64,000 nucleotides of DNA from Pseudoxanthomonas mexicana (lineage in GTDB: Bacteria > Pseudomonadota > Gammaproteobacteria > Xanthomonadales > Xanthomonadaceae). The notes beneath the pieces are model-generated. The model was not told the origin of the DNA. It searched no databases and was given only the letters and a program-made list of their open reading frames with translations. The position numbers and the translations under genes are program-made. Shown here piece by piece: positions 9,026 to 19,381 of this stretch (positions are counted from its first letter, which is position 1; each line of letters begins with the position of its first letter). The DNA lies in the NCBI RefSeq assembly GCF_010093385.1, contig NZ_PDWV01000008.1, positions 21,515 through 85,514 of the forward strand, read 5' to 3'.

Positions 9026-10065
9026 CTACCAGCGGGCGCCGATGATCTTCGGTTCCGGCTCGATCCCCACGCCGAAGCGCGCGTGCACGGATTCGGCGAT
9101 GCGCCGCGCCAGCCCCAGCAGCGCGGCGCCGGTGGCCTGCCCGTGGTTGACCAGCACCAGGGCATGCGCGGCGGAGACGCCCGCATCGCCGTCGCGATGG
9201 CCCTTCCAGCCGCAGGCTTCGATCATCCACGCAGCGGACAGCTTGCGGTTGTGCGGGGCGTCGCCACGGAATACCGGCAGCGTGGGATAGTCGACCAGCA
9301 GCGCGTCGGCCTGCGCCTGCGAGACGATGGGATTCTTGAAAAAGCTGCCGGCATTGCCCACCACGGCCGGATCCGGCAGCTTGCGTCGGCGGATACGGAT
9401 CACCGCCTCGGCCACCTCGCGCGCGGTCGGCGCGGAGATTCCCATCGCGCCGAGCTCCTCGCGGATACCGGCGTAATCCAGGCGCAGGTGCGGCGTGCGC
9501 GGCAGCACGAACTCCACCGCCGTCACCAGGTAGCGGTCGGCCTGGTGCTTGAACACGCTGTCGCGGTAGGCGAACGCGCAGGCGTCGCGGTCCAGCCGCA
9601 CCATCGCGCCCGCATGGCGGTCCAGCGCTTCGACCACGGCGATGAACTCGCCCACTTCGGTGCCGTAGGCGCCGATGTTCTGGATGGGCGACGCGCCGGC
9701 GGTACCGGGGATGAGGGCCAGGTTCTCCAGCCCGCACAGGCCCTGCTCCAGCGTCCACATCACCAGCGGGTGCCAGGCGACGCCGGCATCGGCGCGCACG
9801 CGCGCCTGTTCGCCATCGTCGGACAGCACGCGCAGGCCGTGCGTGGCCATGGCGATCACCGCGCCCGGTGCATCGCCGGCGAACAGCAGGTTGCTGCCGC
9901 CGCCGATCACCAGGCTTTCGGATTCGGCGACCTGCGGCAGCGCCATCACCTCGCCCAGCGCCGAGGCGTCGTCCACTTCGATCACCAGGGCGCCGACGCC
10001 TGCACGCCGAAGGTATTGCGGTCCCGCAGGGGGGCGTTGGCGGTGAGGCGGTAGCCTGGCGTCAT
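9026..10065 (-). CDS. murB: MurB, UDP-N-acetylenolpyruvoylglucosamine reductase, with a frameshift near the 5' end
   Basis: MurB reduces UDP-GlcNAc-enolpyruvate to UDP-MurNAc using FAD and NADPH. The expected N-terminus, [20 protein letters not shown], starts at 10065 with an ATGA overlap with the pyrD stop, but it runs into TGA after ...QASAPW (about 9982-9986). The body continues in another frame as [16 protein letters not shown] and is intact to 9026, including GGGSNLLF, the [11 protein letters not shown] segment and a late GSFFKNP. One missing base (for example PW-LIEV) would restore a full protein of about 345 residues. If the shift is real, translation could restart at GTG 9985, but the product would lack the conserved NTFG segment. 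MurB is normally essential, so a sequencing error is likely. Confidence 0.85.
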
Positions 10066-11117
10066 TCCGGCGCCACCGGCCCGCGACTCGGCGCTTCGCG
10101 ACGGCGTCGGATGGCTTCCACGCATTCGTGGATCAGCTCCGGCCCGCGGTACACCAGGCCGGTGTAGCACTGCACCAGCGATGCGCCGGCGGACATCTTC
10201 GCCACCGCATCGGCGCCGGACAGGATGCCGCCCACGCCGATCAACGGAATGGTGTCGGGCAGGCGCGTGCGCAGGCGGCGCAGGACCAGCGTGGCCTGGC
10301 CCATCAGCGGCGCGCCGGACAGGCCGCCGGTTTCCCGCGCCAGCGGATGGTCCTGCACGCTGAGGCGGGACACGGTGGTGTTGGTGGCGATGACGCCATC
10401 CACCTGCATGTCGCCCAGCACGCGCGCGACCGCGTCGATGTCGCTGTCGGACAGGTCGGGCGCGATCTTCACCAGCATCGGCACACGCTTGCCGTGCTGT
10501 GCCGCCAGGTCCTCCTGCGCATCGCGCAGCGTGCCGATCAGCTGGCGCAATGCCTGTTCTTCCTGCAGTTCGCGCAGGCCGGCGGTGTTGGGCGAGGAGA
10601 TGTTGACGGTGACGTAGTCGGCCAGCGGATAGACGCGTTCCAGGCAGTACAGGTAGTCGGACGCGGCGCGCTCGTTGGCGGTGTCCTTGTTCTTGCCGAT
10701 GTTGATGCCCAGCAGGCCGCGGTCGCGGCGCGCGGCTTCGACGTTGCGCACCAGCGCGTCGACGCCTTCGTTGTTGAAGCCGAGGCGGTTGATGACCGCC
10801 TGGTACTGCGGCAGGCGGAACATGCGCGGCTTCGGATTGCCCGGCTGCGGCCTGGGCGTGACCGTGCCGATCTCGACGAAGCCGAAACCCAGCGCGAACA
10901 GCGCGTCGATGTGCGCGCCGTTCTTGTCCATGCCGGCGGCCAGACCGACCGGATTGGGGAAGGTCAGCCCCATCACCTTGGTGGGCATCGGGGTGATGGG
11001 ACGCGCCACCAGCGGCGTGGTGCCGGTGCGGTAGGCCAGGTCGAGGGCTTTCAGGCCCAGGCCGTGGGCGGTTTCGGCGTCCAGGCCGAAGAGGAAGGGT
11101 CGGGCGAGGGGATACAT
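10062..11117 (-). CDS. pyrD: Quinone-dependent dihydroorotate dehydrogenase (class 2)
   Basis: This 351-residue flavoprotein oxidises dihydroorotate to orotate in pyrimidine synthesis and passes electrons to ubiquinone at the inner membrane. The N-terminal amphipathic segment ([15 protein letters not shown]) is the class 2 membrane anchor. FMN and substrate motifs are [13 protein letters not shown] (55-67) and NISSPNT (172-178), with Ser175 as the catalytic base. The stop TGA overlaps the murB ATG as ATGA, implying translational coupling. The DUF4190 gene ends 14 bp upstream of the start. Confidence 0.95.
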   Translation of the reverse strand: MYPLARPFLFGLDAETAHGLGLKALDLAYRTGTTPLVARPITPMPTKVMGLTFPNPVGLAAGMDKNGAHIDALFALGFGFVEIGTVTPRPQPGNPKPRMFRLPQYQAVINRLGFNNEGVDALVRNVEAARRDRGLLGINIGKNKDTANERAASDYLYCLERVYPLADYVTVNISSPNTAGLRELQEEQALRQLIGTLRDAQEDLAAQHGKRVPMLVKIAPDLSDSDIDAVARVLGDMQVDGVIATNTTVSRLSVQDHPLARETGGLSGAPLMGQATLVLRRLRTRLPDTIPLIGVGGILSGADAVAKMSAGASLVQCYTGLVYRGPELIHECVEAIRRRREAPSRGPVAPE

Positions 11118-11131
11118 GGCAGCAGGCGGGA

Positions 11132-11410
11132 TCAGTTCAGCGTCGCCAGCCAGGCCAGGCCGCCCAGGAACATGAAGAGCACCGCGATGCCGATGACCCA
11201 CAGCAGCGCCGACAGCCAGCCCAGGATCAGGCCGCCGATGGCCAGTCCGTCGCCCTCCAGCGCGCCGCCGCTGCGGCGGATCTCCGCGCGCGCCATGTGG
11301 CCGGTGACGATCGCCACCAGCGTGCCCAAGACCGGCAACAGGGTCCAACCGAGGATGCCGGACACGAGGCTGGCGATGGCGAGACTGCTGGTGGTGCGTG
11401 CTGCGTTCAT
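11132..11410 (-). CDS. DUF4190-like small membrane protein
   Basis: This 92-residue protein has two or three hydrophobic helices and the pattern [14 protein letters not shown] ... [13 protein letters not shown] ... [12 protein letters not shown], typical of DUF4190. The function of the family is unknown. A GGAG site precedes ATG 11410. It appears to start the transcript running into pyrD and murB. A terminator for the next gene upstream separates it from the aldehyde dehydrogenase. Confidence 0.8.
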   Translation of the reverse strand: MNAARTTSSLAIASLVSGILGWTLLPVLGTLVAIVTGHMARAEIRRSGGALEGDGLAIGGLILGWLSALLWVIGIAVLFMFLGGLAWLATLN

Positions 11411-11459
11411 CAGGAGCTCCGTGCAGGGGTCAGGGAGGCGATGGCACTGGATCGGGGGC

Positions 11460-11492
11460 AAAAAAAACGCGCCGCCCGATGAGGGAGGCGCG
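11460..11492 (-). terminator. Rho-independent terminator of the aldehyde dehydrogenase gene
   Basis: Read on the minus strand, stem CGCGCC (11492-11487) pairs with GGCGCG (11473-11468) and is followed by eight T (11467-11460). It lies 64 bp after the dehydrogenase stop. Confidence 0.8.
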
Positions 11493-11555
11493 ATTATCCC
11501 AGATGCTGGCCCGTTCAGGGCAGCCGGCATGCGGGCATGCCGGCCGTGTTGCGGG

Positions 11556-13088
11556 TCAGAGGTCGAACTTGATGCCCTGCGCCAGCGGCAGCGAGTCGGA
11601 GTAGTTGATCGTGTTGGTCTGCCGGCGCATGTAGACCTTCCATGCGTCCGAGCCGGACTCGCGACCGCCGCCGGTTTCCTTCTCGCCGCCGAAGGCGCCG
11701 CCGATCTCGGCACCGCTGGTGCCGATGTTGACGTTGGCGATGCCGCAGTCGCTGCCGGCCGCCGACAGGAACTGCTCGGCCGCTTTCAGGTTCTGGGTGA
11801 AGATCGATGAGGACAGGCCCTGCGGCACGGCGTTCTGCATGTCGATGGCTTCGTCCAGGGTCTTGTACTTCATCACGTACAGGATGGGGGCGAAGGTCTC
11901 GTGCTGGACCACTTCGTCGGAGTTCTTCAGGCCGGTGACGATGGCTGGCAGGACGAAGTTGCCGGGGCGGTCGATCGCGGTGCCGCCGGTTTCGACGGTG
12001 CCGCCGCTGGCCTTGGCCTTGGCGATCGAGTCCAGGAACTGCTGCACGGCGCCCTGGCTGTTGAGCGGGCCCATCAGGTTGGCCGGATCCAGCGGGTCGC
12101 CGATCTTGCCCTCCACCTGCTTGTACGCCTTGATCAGCGTGGACAGCACGGTGTCGTAGATCGATTCGTGCACGATCAGGCGGCGCGTGGTGGTGCAGCG
12201 CTGGCCGGCCGTACCGACGGCGCCGAACACGATGCCGGGGATGGCCAGCTTCAGGTCGGCGGTTTCGTCCAGGATGATCGCGTTGTTGCCGCCCAGCTCC
12301 AGCAGGCTGCGGCCCATGCGGCGGGCGACGCGCTCGCCCACGGTGCGCCCCACCTGGGTGGAACCGGTGAAGCTGATCAGCGGGATGCGCTTGTCGTCGA
12401 CGAACTGCTGCGCCAGCTCGACGCCGGCGTCGTTGATCAGGAAGAAGATGTCCGGGAAGCCGCCTTCCTTCAGCGCCTCGTTGCAGATCTTCATGCTGGC
12501 GATGGCGGTGAGCGGGGTCTTGTTGGACGGCTTCCAGATGCAGATGTCGCCGCAGATGCCGGCCAGGAACGAGTTCCACGCCCACACGGCGACCGGGAAG
12601 TTGAACGCGCTGATGATGCCGACCAGGCCCAGCGGGTGGTACTGCTCGTACATGCGGTGGCCGGGACGCTCGGAGTGCATGGTGTAGCCGTACAGCATGC
12701 GGCTCTGGCCCACGGCGAAGTCGGCGATGTCGATCATCTCCTGCACTTCGCCGTCGCCCTCGGGCTTGCTCTTGCCCATTTCCAGCGCGACCAGCGAACC
12801 CAGCGCGTCCTTGTGCCGGCGCAACGCCTCGCCGCACAGGCGCACGGCCTCGCCGCGGCGCGGGGCCGGGGTGGTGCGCCACACCTTGAAGGCGGCCTGG
12901 GCGCGGGCGACGACCTTCTCGTAGTCGGCCTGGCTGCTGGCATGGACCTCGGCGATCACCTCGTTGGTGGTGGGATTGATCGACTGCAACAGGCCGGCGT
13001 CGGTGGTCGTGGACCACTCGCCGCTGCCGAGGTAGGTGCCGGAATTGGTGCTGGCAAGGCCGAGGGCCTTGAGAAGGTCTGCGGGCAT
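11556..13088 (-). CDS. amaB: ALDH7-type aldehyde dehydrogenase (alpha-aminoadipic semialdehyde / piperideine-6-carboxylate dehydrogenase)
   Basis: This 510-residue NAD-dependent dehydrogenase resembles antiquitin (ALDH7A1), which oxidises L-2-aminoadipate 6-semialdehyde in lysine breakdown. Catalytic residues are visible: Asn163 (AFNFP), FTGSTQVG (240-247), general base Glu265 in LELGGNN and nucleophile Cys298 in GQRCTTTRR. The [21 protein letters not shown] tail pattern is typical of this subfamily. It is monocistronic between its own terminator and tRNA-Arg. The exact aldehyde substrate is inferred from subfamily likeness. Confidence 0.88.
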   Translation of the reverse strand: MPADLLKALGLASTNSGTYLGSGEWSTTTDAGLLQSINPTTNEVIAEVHASSQADYEKVVARAQAAFKVWRTTPAPRRGEAVRLCGEALRRHKDALGSLVALEMGKSKPEGDGEVQEMIDIADFAVGQSRMLYGYTMHSERPGHRMYEQYHPLGLVGIISAFNFPVAVWAWNSFLAGICGDICIWKPSNKTPLTAIASMKICNEALKEGGFPDIFFLINDAGVELAQQFVDDKRIPLISFTGSTQVGRTVGERVARRMGRSLLELGGNNAIILDETADLKLAIPGIVFGAVGTAGQRCTTTRRLIVHESIYDTVLSTLIKAYKQVEGKIGDPLDPANLMGPLNSQGAVQQFLDSIAKAKASGGTVETGGTAIDRPGNFVLPAIVTGLKNSDEVVQHETFAPILYVMKYKTLDEAIDMQNAVPQGLSSSIFTQNLKAAEQFLSAAGSDCGIANVNIGTSGAEIGGAFGGEKETGGGRESGSDAWKVYMRRQTNTINYSDSLPLAQGIKFDL

Positions 13089-13304
13089 GAAGTGCTCCAG
13101 GGATCGAATGCGGGGATGCGGCCGGGGCCGCATCGCGGGGGCATGATTCTACCAGAGCACGCGGGCCCGAACGCCCGGAAACCCTGTGTATTTCAATTGC
13201 TTACGTGGGCGTTGATTCGCTGTCGGCGTCTGTTCGGATTGCCGAGCCGGAGGTGGCGCTATCGGCGATCTGCCGATGCGCAGCGGCGCCTGCAGGGCAG
13301 GGAA

Positions 13305-13381
13305 TGGCGGCCCCGACACGATTCGAACGTGCGACCTTCCCCTTAGGAGGGGGACGCTCTATCCAGCTGAGCTACGGGGCC
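13305..13381 (-). tRNA. tRNA-Arg (anticodon CCT)
   Basis: The complement reads GGCCCCG acceptor, GCTC...GAGC D-arm, anticodon stem TCCCC/GGGGA with loop CTCCTAA (anticodon CCT), T-arm GCACG TTCGAAT CGTGT, acceptor CGGGGCC, discriminator G and an encoded CCA. It is 77 nt with the CCA and decodes the rare AGG codon. Confidence 0.96.
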
Positions 13382-13587
13382 ATCGGTGATGCCAAGAATA
13401 GCGCAGTCCGGCAAATGGCCCCAAGCGTGCGCGATCCCGGAGCGCTGGGCGATCCTCAGTACGCCCGCGGCTCGTTCGACGGAAGTCTGCGTGGTGGTGT
13501 GCGACAACATCGTTGTCGGAATGGTCCGATACCCTGCCGCTTCGTCCCACGCCAAACTGCCCTCACTGCCCACTCCAGGAGGCTCCC

Positions 13588-14208
13588 ATGGCGTACCGGA
13601 ATCCTCGCTCAGTCATGTATCCGCACCGTCTGGCTCTGCGCATGCCGAGAGGGTGCCTTGGCCTGCTTGCCTGCGTTCTCGCTCGGGTCAGTCTCGCAAC
13701 GCCCGCGGACGCACCGATCGCGGAGGGGGAGGCTGACGGTTCAGACATCGCTTTTCATTGCGCACCCGAGCGGTCCAGCGTGATCCTTGCGGATCAACCG
13801 CAGCATCCCCGGCGTGGATACGAGGCACGTGTCGTCGATCTGGGCTCGCTTGTCGTCTATGGCAAGGCAGACTCCCGCGGTGAGGTCGTCCGCGTAGGCA
13901 CGAAAGCGTTGACGTCGGAGTGCGGAGCGCTCACCGTCGTGATACGGGGTGCTTACTACAATGCAAATCCGCAAGGCGAACTGGGAGCGGCAGAGGACTA
14001 TGCCGTCGTCACCATCCGTCAGCAGGACCGCGTCCTCCTGGGGCCCATCGCCCTGGGTACTTGCTCGAAAGGTACTCCTCGCTATGACACACACGCGAAA
14101 TGCCCGGAGGAATGGGCAACGCACGTGGAGATGCATGCGGGGCAGAACGGAGCCTATTCGGTTCAGCTGCGGCACGATTACCACGAATGGATGACAGTGA
14201 CGCCGTAG
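13588..14208 (+). CDS. Secreted hypothetical protein
   Basis: This 206-residue protein was not recognised. An AGGAGG site (13577-13582) precedes ATG 13588. A long basic N-terminus leads into a hydrophobic stretch (CLGLLACVLARVSLATPADA), consistent with export and cleavage near residue 40. The mature part is beta-rich with four to five cysteines and may be disulfide-bonded. Codon use is less GC-biased than the neighbours, hinting at more recent arrival or weak selection. It ends about 100 bp before the threonine leader peptide. Confidence 0.65.
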   Translation: MAYRNPRSVMYPHRLALRMPRGCLGLLACVLARVSLATPADAPIAEGEADGSDIAFHCAPERSSVILADQPQHPRRGYEARVVDLGSLVVYGKADSRGEVVRVGTKALTSECGALTVVIRGAYYNANPQGELGAAEDYAVVTIRQQDRVLLGPIALGTCSKGTPRYDTHAKCPEEWATHVEMHAGQNGAYSVQLRHDYHEWMTVTP

Positions 14209-14270
14209 GGGGAGCTGATTGGTTTCAGTTGCATCCATCTGAAATCATTGGCTTTGTTGCGTCGCAGCGC

Positions 14271-14276
14271 TTGACA
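14271..14276 (+). promoter_or_regulatory. Probable -35 box of the thr operon
   Basis: A perfect TTGACA lies 31 bp before the first leader ATG. No good -10 box is visible at normal spacing; if this box is used, transcription would start close to 14308, favouring a leaderless start there or use of ATG 14353. Confidence 0.4.
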
Positions 14277-14307
14277 GACCCCGGGGGTGCCGTGGTCTTC
14301 TTCGTGC

Positions 14308-14448
14308 ATGCGCTCCCACGCCCACGCCACTGCGGATACGACGACGGCCCCGATGCCGGCGACCCCGCGTGCGCACGGCGGACGCACGACCCCGATTACG
14401 ACCATTACCACCCTGACTCGTCAGGTGCGGCCGGTCGTGTTCGCGTAA
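14308..14448 (+). CDS. thrL: Threonine operon leader peptide
   Basis: This 46-codon frame lies just upstream of thrA. It contains the run TTPITTITTLT (14386-14418), with seven Thr and two Ile codons in eleven, plus TTT earlier (12 Thr in all). Such runs make the ribosome stall when charged tRNA-Thr or tRNA-Ile is scarce, which controls attenuation of thrABC. The first ATG is at 14308; ATG 14353 would give a 31-residue version that keeps the regulatory run. Neither has a strong ribosome site. Confidence 0.8.
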   Translation: MRSHAHATADTTTAPMPATPRAHGGRTTPITTITTLTRQVRPVVFA

Positions 14449-14470
14449 TCCGCAACCCACGGCCCCGCAC

Positions 14471-14514
14471 CCGGATCAGGATGCAGGGCCACCCCGATTC
14501 CTGATGCGTGCCGG
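14471..14514 (+). promoter_or_regulatory. Candidate attenuator hairpin between thrL and thrA
   Basis: ATCAGGA (14475-14481) pairs with TCCTGAT (14499-14505), extended by CCGG (14471-14474) with CCGG (14511-14514) across a 5-nt bulge. There is no T-run, so it is not a textbook terminator; it may act with Rho or by occluding the thrA start at 14540. Alternative pairings with GGCCCC upstream are possible. Confidence 0.5.
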
Positions 14515-14539
14515 GCCTCCTTACCGAGGTTCCTGACCC

Positions 14540-17032
14540 ATGTCGTCCCGCAGCGCCGAAGTCGAACAGCCCAAACCCCGCACCGTCGTCCACAAGTTCG
14601 GCGGCACCTCCGTCGCCGATGCCGAACGCTATCGCCACGTGGCCAAGCTGCGGCTGGCGCGCGACGAGGAGGTGCAGGTCACCGTGGTGTCGGCCATGAA
14701 GGGCGTCACCGATGCGCTGATCGAACTGTGCGAGCTGGCCGCCGCCAACCGGCCGGAATGGCACGAAAGCTGGCATGCGCTGCGCGCCCGTCATCGCGGT
14801 GCGGCGGTGGCGTTGCTGGGTGAAGCGGCCGGGCCGGTGATCGAGTGGGTGGACGAGCGCTTCCAGAAGCTCGAGGAGATCCTCAACGCGCTGATCGTCA
14901 TCGGCGGCCTGCCGGAGCTGGTGCTGCAACGCGTCCAGGGCTTGGGCGAAGTGTGTTCGGCGCGCCTGCTCGGCGAGTACCTGACACTGCAGGGCGAGGA
15001 CTGCGCCGTGCTGGATGCGCGCGAGGTGCTGCGCGTCGATCATGGCGAACTGGGCGTGGTGGTGGACTGGGAGGACAGCGCGCGGCGGCTCGCGGCGTGG
15101 CGGGACGCGCACCCGCAACGACGCGTGGTGGCCACCGGCTTCGTCGCGCGTGACCGTGAGGGGCGCTTCACCACCCTGGGCCGCAACGGCAGCGACTATT
15201 CCGGCGCGATCTTCGCGGCGCTGTACGACGCGGCCGAACTGCACATCTGGACCGACGTCGATGGCGTGCTGTCCGCCGACCCGCGCGTGGTCCCCGAGGC
15301 GGTACAGCTGGGCGCGCTGAGCTACGACGAGGCCTGCGAGCTGGCGTACTTCGGCGCCAAGGTCGTGCATCCGCAGACCATGTCGCCGGCCATGGAGCGG
15401 GGGCTGCCCATCATCATCCGCAACACCTTCCATCCGGAACATCCGGGCACCCGCATCACCGCCGAGCGCGATGCGGTGGGCCCGGTGAAAGGCCTGACGC
15501 TCAGTGTCGACCTGGCCCTGCTCAACCTGGAAGGCACCGGCCTGATCGGCGTGCCAGGCACGGCGGAGCGCGTGTTCGCCGCGCTGCGCAATGCGCATGT
15601 CTCGGTGGTGATGATTTCGCAGGGTTCGTCGGAGCATTCGATCTGCTGCGTGGTCAGGGCCAGCGAGGCCGCCAAGGGACAGGCGGCGCTGCTGGATGCC
15701 TTCGCGCACGAGCTGGACACCCGCCAGATCCAGCGCGTGCAGCGCCGCGACGGCGTCAGCGTCCTGGCCGCCGTCGGCGACGGCATGGCCGGCACGCCGG
15801 GCGTGTCGGCGCGCCTATTCGGCGCGCTGGGGCGCGCGCAGGTGAACATCCTGGCGATCGCGCAGGGCTCGTCCGAGCGCAACATCTCCGTGGCCATCGA
15901 CAGCGCCGACGCCACCAAGGCGCTGCGCGCGGCGCATGCCGGCTTCTGGCTGTCGCCGCAGACCTTCGCCATCGGCGTGATCGGGCCGGGCAACGTCGGC
16001 GCGGCGCTGATCGAGCAACTGCGGGCCGCGCAGCCGCAACTGCTGGCCAAGGCCAACCTGGACCTGCGCCTGCGCGCCATCGCCTCCAGCACGCGCATGG
16101 TGCTGGAAGAGCGCAGCCTGGGCGACGACTGGCGTGCGCGTTTCGAGGCCAGCACGCAGGCCGCGGACCTGGACCGCTTCACCGAGCACCTGCTGTCGGC
16201 GCACATGCCGCACGCGGTGATCGTGGACTGCAGCGCCAGTCCGCTGGTGGCCGACCGTTACGCGGGATGGCTGGCCGCCGGCATCCACGTGGTCACGCCC
16301 AACAAGCAGGCCGGGGCCGGTCCGCTGGCGCGCTACCACGCCATCCGCGATGCCGCGTCCGGCAGCGGCGCGCGCTTCCGCTATGAAGCCACCGTCGGCG
16401 CCGGCCTGCCGGTGATCTCCACCCTGCGCGACCTGCTGGATACGGGCGATGCGGTGGTGTCGGTGGAGGGCATCTTCTCCGGCACGCTGGCATGGCTGTT
16501 CAACAAGTTCGACGGCAGCGCGCCGTTCTCGCGGCTGGTCACCGAGGCGCGTGGCCTGGGCTATACCGAACCGGACCCACGCGACGACCTGTCCGGCACC
16601 GACGTGGCGCGCAAACTGGTGATCCTGGCCCGCGAAGCCGGACGCGAGCTGGCGCTGGAGGACGTGGACGTGGAGAGCCTGGTACCCGAATCCCTCCGCC
16701 AGGCGAGCGTGGACGATTTCATGGCCAGGCTGCACGAGGTGGATGCCGCCTTTGCCGACCGGCTGGCGAAGGCGCGCGCCGCCGGCAACGTGCTGCGTTA
16801 CGTCGCCCGGCTCGATGCCGAAGGCCATGCCAGCGTGGGGCTGGTGGAACTGCCCGCGGCGCACGCATTCGCCAACCTGCGCCTGACCGACAACATCGTG
16901 CAGTTCACCACGCGCCGATACTGCGACAATCCGCTGATCGTGCAGGGCCCGGGCGCAGGCCCGGAAGTCACCGCGGCCGGCGTCTTCGCCGACGTGCTGC
17001 GCGTGGCCGCGGGGCAGGGCGCGAAGCTGTGA
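14540..17032 (+). CDS. thrA: Bifunctional aspartokinase / homoserine dehydrogenase
   Basis: This 830-residue fused enzyme catalyses the first and third steps from aspartate to threonine, isoleucine and methionine. The aspartokinase half begins with KFGGTSV (19-25). Paired ACT domains in the middle (about 315-465) bind feedback amino acids. The homoserine dehydrogenase half starts with the dinucleotide motif GVIGPGNVG near 478-486, and NKFDG and LSGTDVARK are in the catalytic part. It is the first structural gene after the Thr/Ile leader, with homoserine kinase and threonine synthase following, so threonine feedback is expected. Confidence 0.97.
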   Translation: MSSRSAEVEQPKPRTVVHKFGGTSVADAERYRHVAKLRLARDEEVQVTVVSAMKGVTDALIELCELAAANRPEWHESWHALRARHRGAAVALLGEAAGPVIEWVDERFQKLEEILNALIVIGGLPELVLQRVQGLGEVCSARLLGEYLTLQGEDCAVLDAREVLRVDHGELGVVVDWEDSARRLAAWRDAHPQRRVVATGFVARDREGRFTTLGRNGSDYSGAIFAALYDAAELHIWTDVDGVLSADPRVVPEAVQLGALSYDEACELAYFGAKVVHPQTMSPAMERGLPIIIRNTFHPEHPGTRITAERDAVGPVKGLTLSVDLALLNLEGTGLIGVPGTAERVFAALRNAHVSVVMISQGSSEHSICCVVRASEAAKGQAALLDAFAHELDTRQIQRVQRRDGVSVLAAVGDGMAGTPGVSARLFGALGRAQVNILAIAQGSSERNISVAIDSADATKALRAAHAGFWLSPQTFAIGVIGPGNVGAALIEQLRAAQPQLLAKANLDLRLRAIASSTRMVLEERSLGDDWRARFEASTQAADLDRFTEHLLSAHMPHAVIVDCSASPLVADRYAGWLAAGIHVVTPNKQAGAGPLARYHAIRDAASGSGARFRYEATVGAGLPVISTLRDLLDTGDAVVSVEGIFSGTLAWLFNKFDGSAPFSRLVTEARGLGYTEPDPRDDLSGTDVARKLVILAREAGRELALEDVDVESLVPESLRQASVDDFMARLHEVDAAFADRLAKARAAGNVLRYVARLDAEGHASVGLVELPAAHAFANLRLTDNIVQFTTRRYCDNPLIVQGPGAGPEVTAAGVFADVLRVAAGQGAKL

Positions 17033-17063
17033 CGCATCCGGGAACGAACGACATGGAGTGGGC

Positions 17064-17993
17064 ATGAGGCAGCAGGCAAGTGCGTTTTCGCCGGCATCGG
17101 TGGGCAACGTGGGCGTGGGGTTCGACATCCTGGGCCATGTGATCGAAGGCGTCGGCGACAACGTGACGGTGCGTCGCATCGATGCGCCGGAGGTGCGCAT
17201 CACCGGCATCCATGGCGCCACCGTCGACCTGCCGCTGGATGCGCCGGGCAATACCGCCGGTGCGGCGCTGATCTCGCTGCGCGAAGCGCTGGCGCTGCCG
17301 TTCGGCTTCGAGGTGGAGATCGGGAAGGGCATTCCCCTGGGTTCCGGCATGGGCGGTTCCGCCGCTTCGTGCGTGGCGGCCCTGGTCGCGGCCAATGCGC
17401 TGCTCGATGCGCCGCTGACGCGCGAGCAGTTGTATCCGCACGCCCTGGTCGGTGAGGCGGTCGCCAGCGGTGGCAAGCATGGCGACAACCTGGGGCCGAT
17501 GCTGCTGGGCGGCCTGGTGCTGTCCACGGCGGACCGGCTGGTGCGGGTGCCCGTGCCGGACCATTGGCACAGCGTGCTGGTGCATCCGGAAGCGATCCTG
17601 GAGACACGCCGCGCGCGCGCCGCACTGCAGGGCGCCTACGAACTGAAGGAGTTCGTGGCGCAGAGCGCGAACCTTGCGCTGGTGCTGGCCGGCTGCCATG
17701 CCGGCGACGCCGGACTGGTGCGCGAAGGCTTGCGCGATGTACTGGTGGAACCGCGGCGCGCGCCGTTGATCGTCGGCTTCGGCGCGGCCAAACAGGCGGC
17801 ACTGGACGCCAATGCGATGGGGGCGAGCATTTCCGGCGCCGGCCCCAGCGTGTTCGCCTGGTTCGAATCGCGTGGCGAGGCCGAAGCGGCCGCGCCTGCC
17901 GTGCAGGCGGCTTTCGCGGCGGCCGGTTTCGACAGCCAGGCCTGGGTGTCGCCGATCAACGCGACGGGCGCCGAACTGCTGTCAGCGACCTGA
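17064..17993 (+). CDS. thrB: Homoserine kinase (GHMP type)
   Basis: This 309-residue GHMP kinase phosphorylates homoserine with ATP. The family ATP loop [14 protein letters not shown] is at 89-102, and the N-terminal [14 protein letters not shown] segment (11-24) is characteristic. The C-terminal [14 protein letters not shown] motif is also present. ATG 17064 has GGAG nine bases upstream; GTG 17058 would add two residues. It lies 31 bp after thrA. Confidence 0.96.
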   Translation: MRQQASAFSPASVGNVGVGFDILGHVIEGVGDNVTVRRIDAPEVRITGIHGATVDLPLDAPGNTAGAALISLREALALPFGFEVEIGKGIPLGSGMGGSAASCVAALVAANALLDAPLTREQLYPHALVGEAVASGGKHGDNLGPMLLGGLVLSTADRLVRVPVPDHWHSVLVHPEAILETRRARAALQGAYELKEFVAQSANLALVLAGCHAGDAGLVREGLRDVLVEPRRAPLIVGFGAAKQAALDANAMGASISGAGPSVFAWFESRGEAEAAAPAVQAAFAAAGFDSQAWVSPINATGAELLSAT

Positions 17994-18041
17994 TTCCCCT
18001 ACCCCACGGCCGCCGCACACGCCGCCTTGCCACGACAGACC

Positions 18042-19331
18042 ATGAACTTCATCTCGACCCGCAACACCGCACCCGCCGCCACGCTCAGCCAAGCCATCGC
18101 CGCCGGACTGGCCCCCGATGGCGGGCTGTACGTACCGGACGTGCTGCCTGCGCCGCGCGAGCTCGCGGCCGGGGACGACATCGCTTCAACTGCCGCCACG
18201 CTGCTGGCACCGTTCTTCGCCGGCGATGCGCTGGAAGGCGAACTGGCGGCGATCTGCCGGGAGGCGTTCGATTTCCCGGCGCCGCTGCGCCCGCTGGGTA
18301 CGCCGGACGACCACGTGCTGGAGCTGTTCCACGGGCCCACGGCGGCATTCAAGGATTTCGGAGCGCGCTTCCTGGCCGCTAGCATTGCGCGTGTACGACG
18401 CAACGAGCGCGCGCCGCTGACGATCCTGGTGGCGACGTCCGGCGACACCGGTGCGGCCGTCGCCGCGGCATTCCACCGCCAGCCCGGCCTGCGCGTGGTG
18501 GTGCTGTATCCGGATGGCCGCGTATCGCCGCGCCAGGCCCACCAGCTGGGCTGCTTCGGGGACAACATCGTGGCGCTGCGCGTGGCGGGTTCGTTCGACG
18601 ACTGCCAGGCGTTGGTGAAGCGCGCGTTGAACGACGCCGAGCTGCAGGCGCAGGCCCCGCTCAGTTCCGCCAACAGCATCAGCCTGGGCCGCCTGCTGCC
18701 GCAGATGAGCTACTACGCGCATGCGGCGTTGAGCCACCGGGCAGCCACCGGCCGAACGCTGAATCTCGTCGTGCCCACGGGCAACCTGGGCAATGCGCTG
18801 GCCGCGATCCTTGCCCGCACGCTGGGGGTGCCGCTGGGACGCATCGCCTTGGCCACCAACGCCAACCGGGTGCTGCCCTACTTCTTCGCCGGCGGCGCCT
18901 ATGCGCCGGCGGCGAGCGTGGCGACGCTGGCCAATGCGATGGACGTCGGGGCGCCCAGCAACTTCGAACGCCTGCGCTGGCTGTACGCCGGCGATGACGT
19001 CGCGTTGCGCGCGGCCTTCACCGCCAGCGAGATCGACGACGCGACCATCCGCGAGGTGATCGCGCGCCGCTACCGCGACCATGGCGAAGTGCACTGCCCG
19101 CATACCGCCACGGCGGTGAAGGTGCTGGAAGACCTGCGTGCGCAGGGCGGGGTGGGCGACTGGGCCGTGGCGGCCACGGCGCACCCGGCCAAGTTCGAAA
19201 GCGTGGTGGAGCCGCTGATCGGGCGCGCGGTGGAGGTGCCGCCGGCGCTAGCGGACCTGCTGTCGCGTCCGGCGCATGCCGATCCCATCCCAGCCGACTA
19301 CGACGCCTTGCGCGAGCGCGTGCTGCAGTAG
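18042..19331 (+). CDS. thrC: Threonine synthase
   Basis: This 429-residue PLP enzyme converts O-phosphohomoserine to threonine. The PLP lysine is Lys104 in GPTAAFKDFGARF, and the phosphate-binding glycine-rich loop VPTGNLGNA is seen later. The N-terminus MNFISTRNTAPAATLSQAI is typical of the bacterial short form. It lies 48 bp after thrB and completes thrABC. Confidence 0.96.
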   Translation: MNFISTRNTAPAATLSQAIAAGLAPDGGLYVPDVLPAPRELAAGDDIASTAATLLAPFFAGDALEGELAAICREAFDFPAPLRPLGTPDDHVLELFHGPTAAFKDFGARFLAASIARVRRNERAPLTILVATSGDTGAAVAAAFHRQPGLRVVVLYPDGRVSPRQAHQLGCFGDNIVALRVAGSFDDCQALVKRALNDAELQAQAPLSSANSISLGRLLPQMSYYAHAALSHRAATGRTLNLVVPTGNLGNALAAILARTLGVPLGRIALATNANRVLPYFFAGGAYAPAASVATLANAMDVGAPSNFERLRWLYAGDDVALRAAFTASEIDDATIREVIARRYRDHGEVHCPHTATAVKVLEDLRAQGGVGDWAVAATAHPAKFESVVEPLIGRAVEVPPALADLLSRPAHADPIPADYDALRERVLQ

Positions 19332-19381
19332 TGGGGATCCATCTGGCACAAGGCAGGATGCTCCTGCGCTAAGCTCATCGG

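Noticed and set aside
14471..14514. Classical rho-independent terminator before thrA
   Set aside because: There is no T-run after the stem, so it was listed only as a candidate attenuator hairpin.
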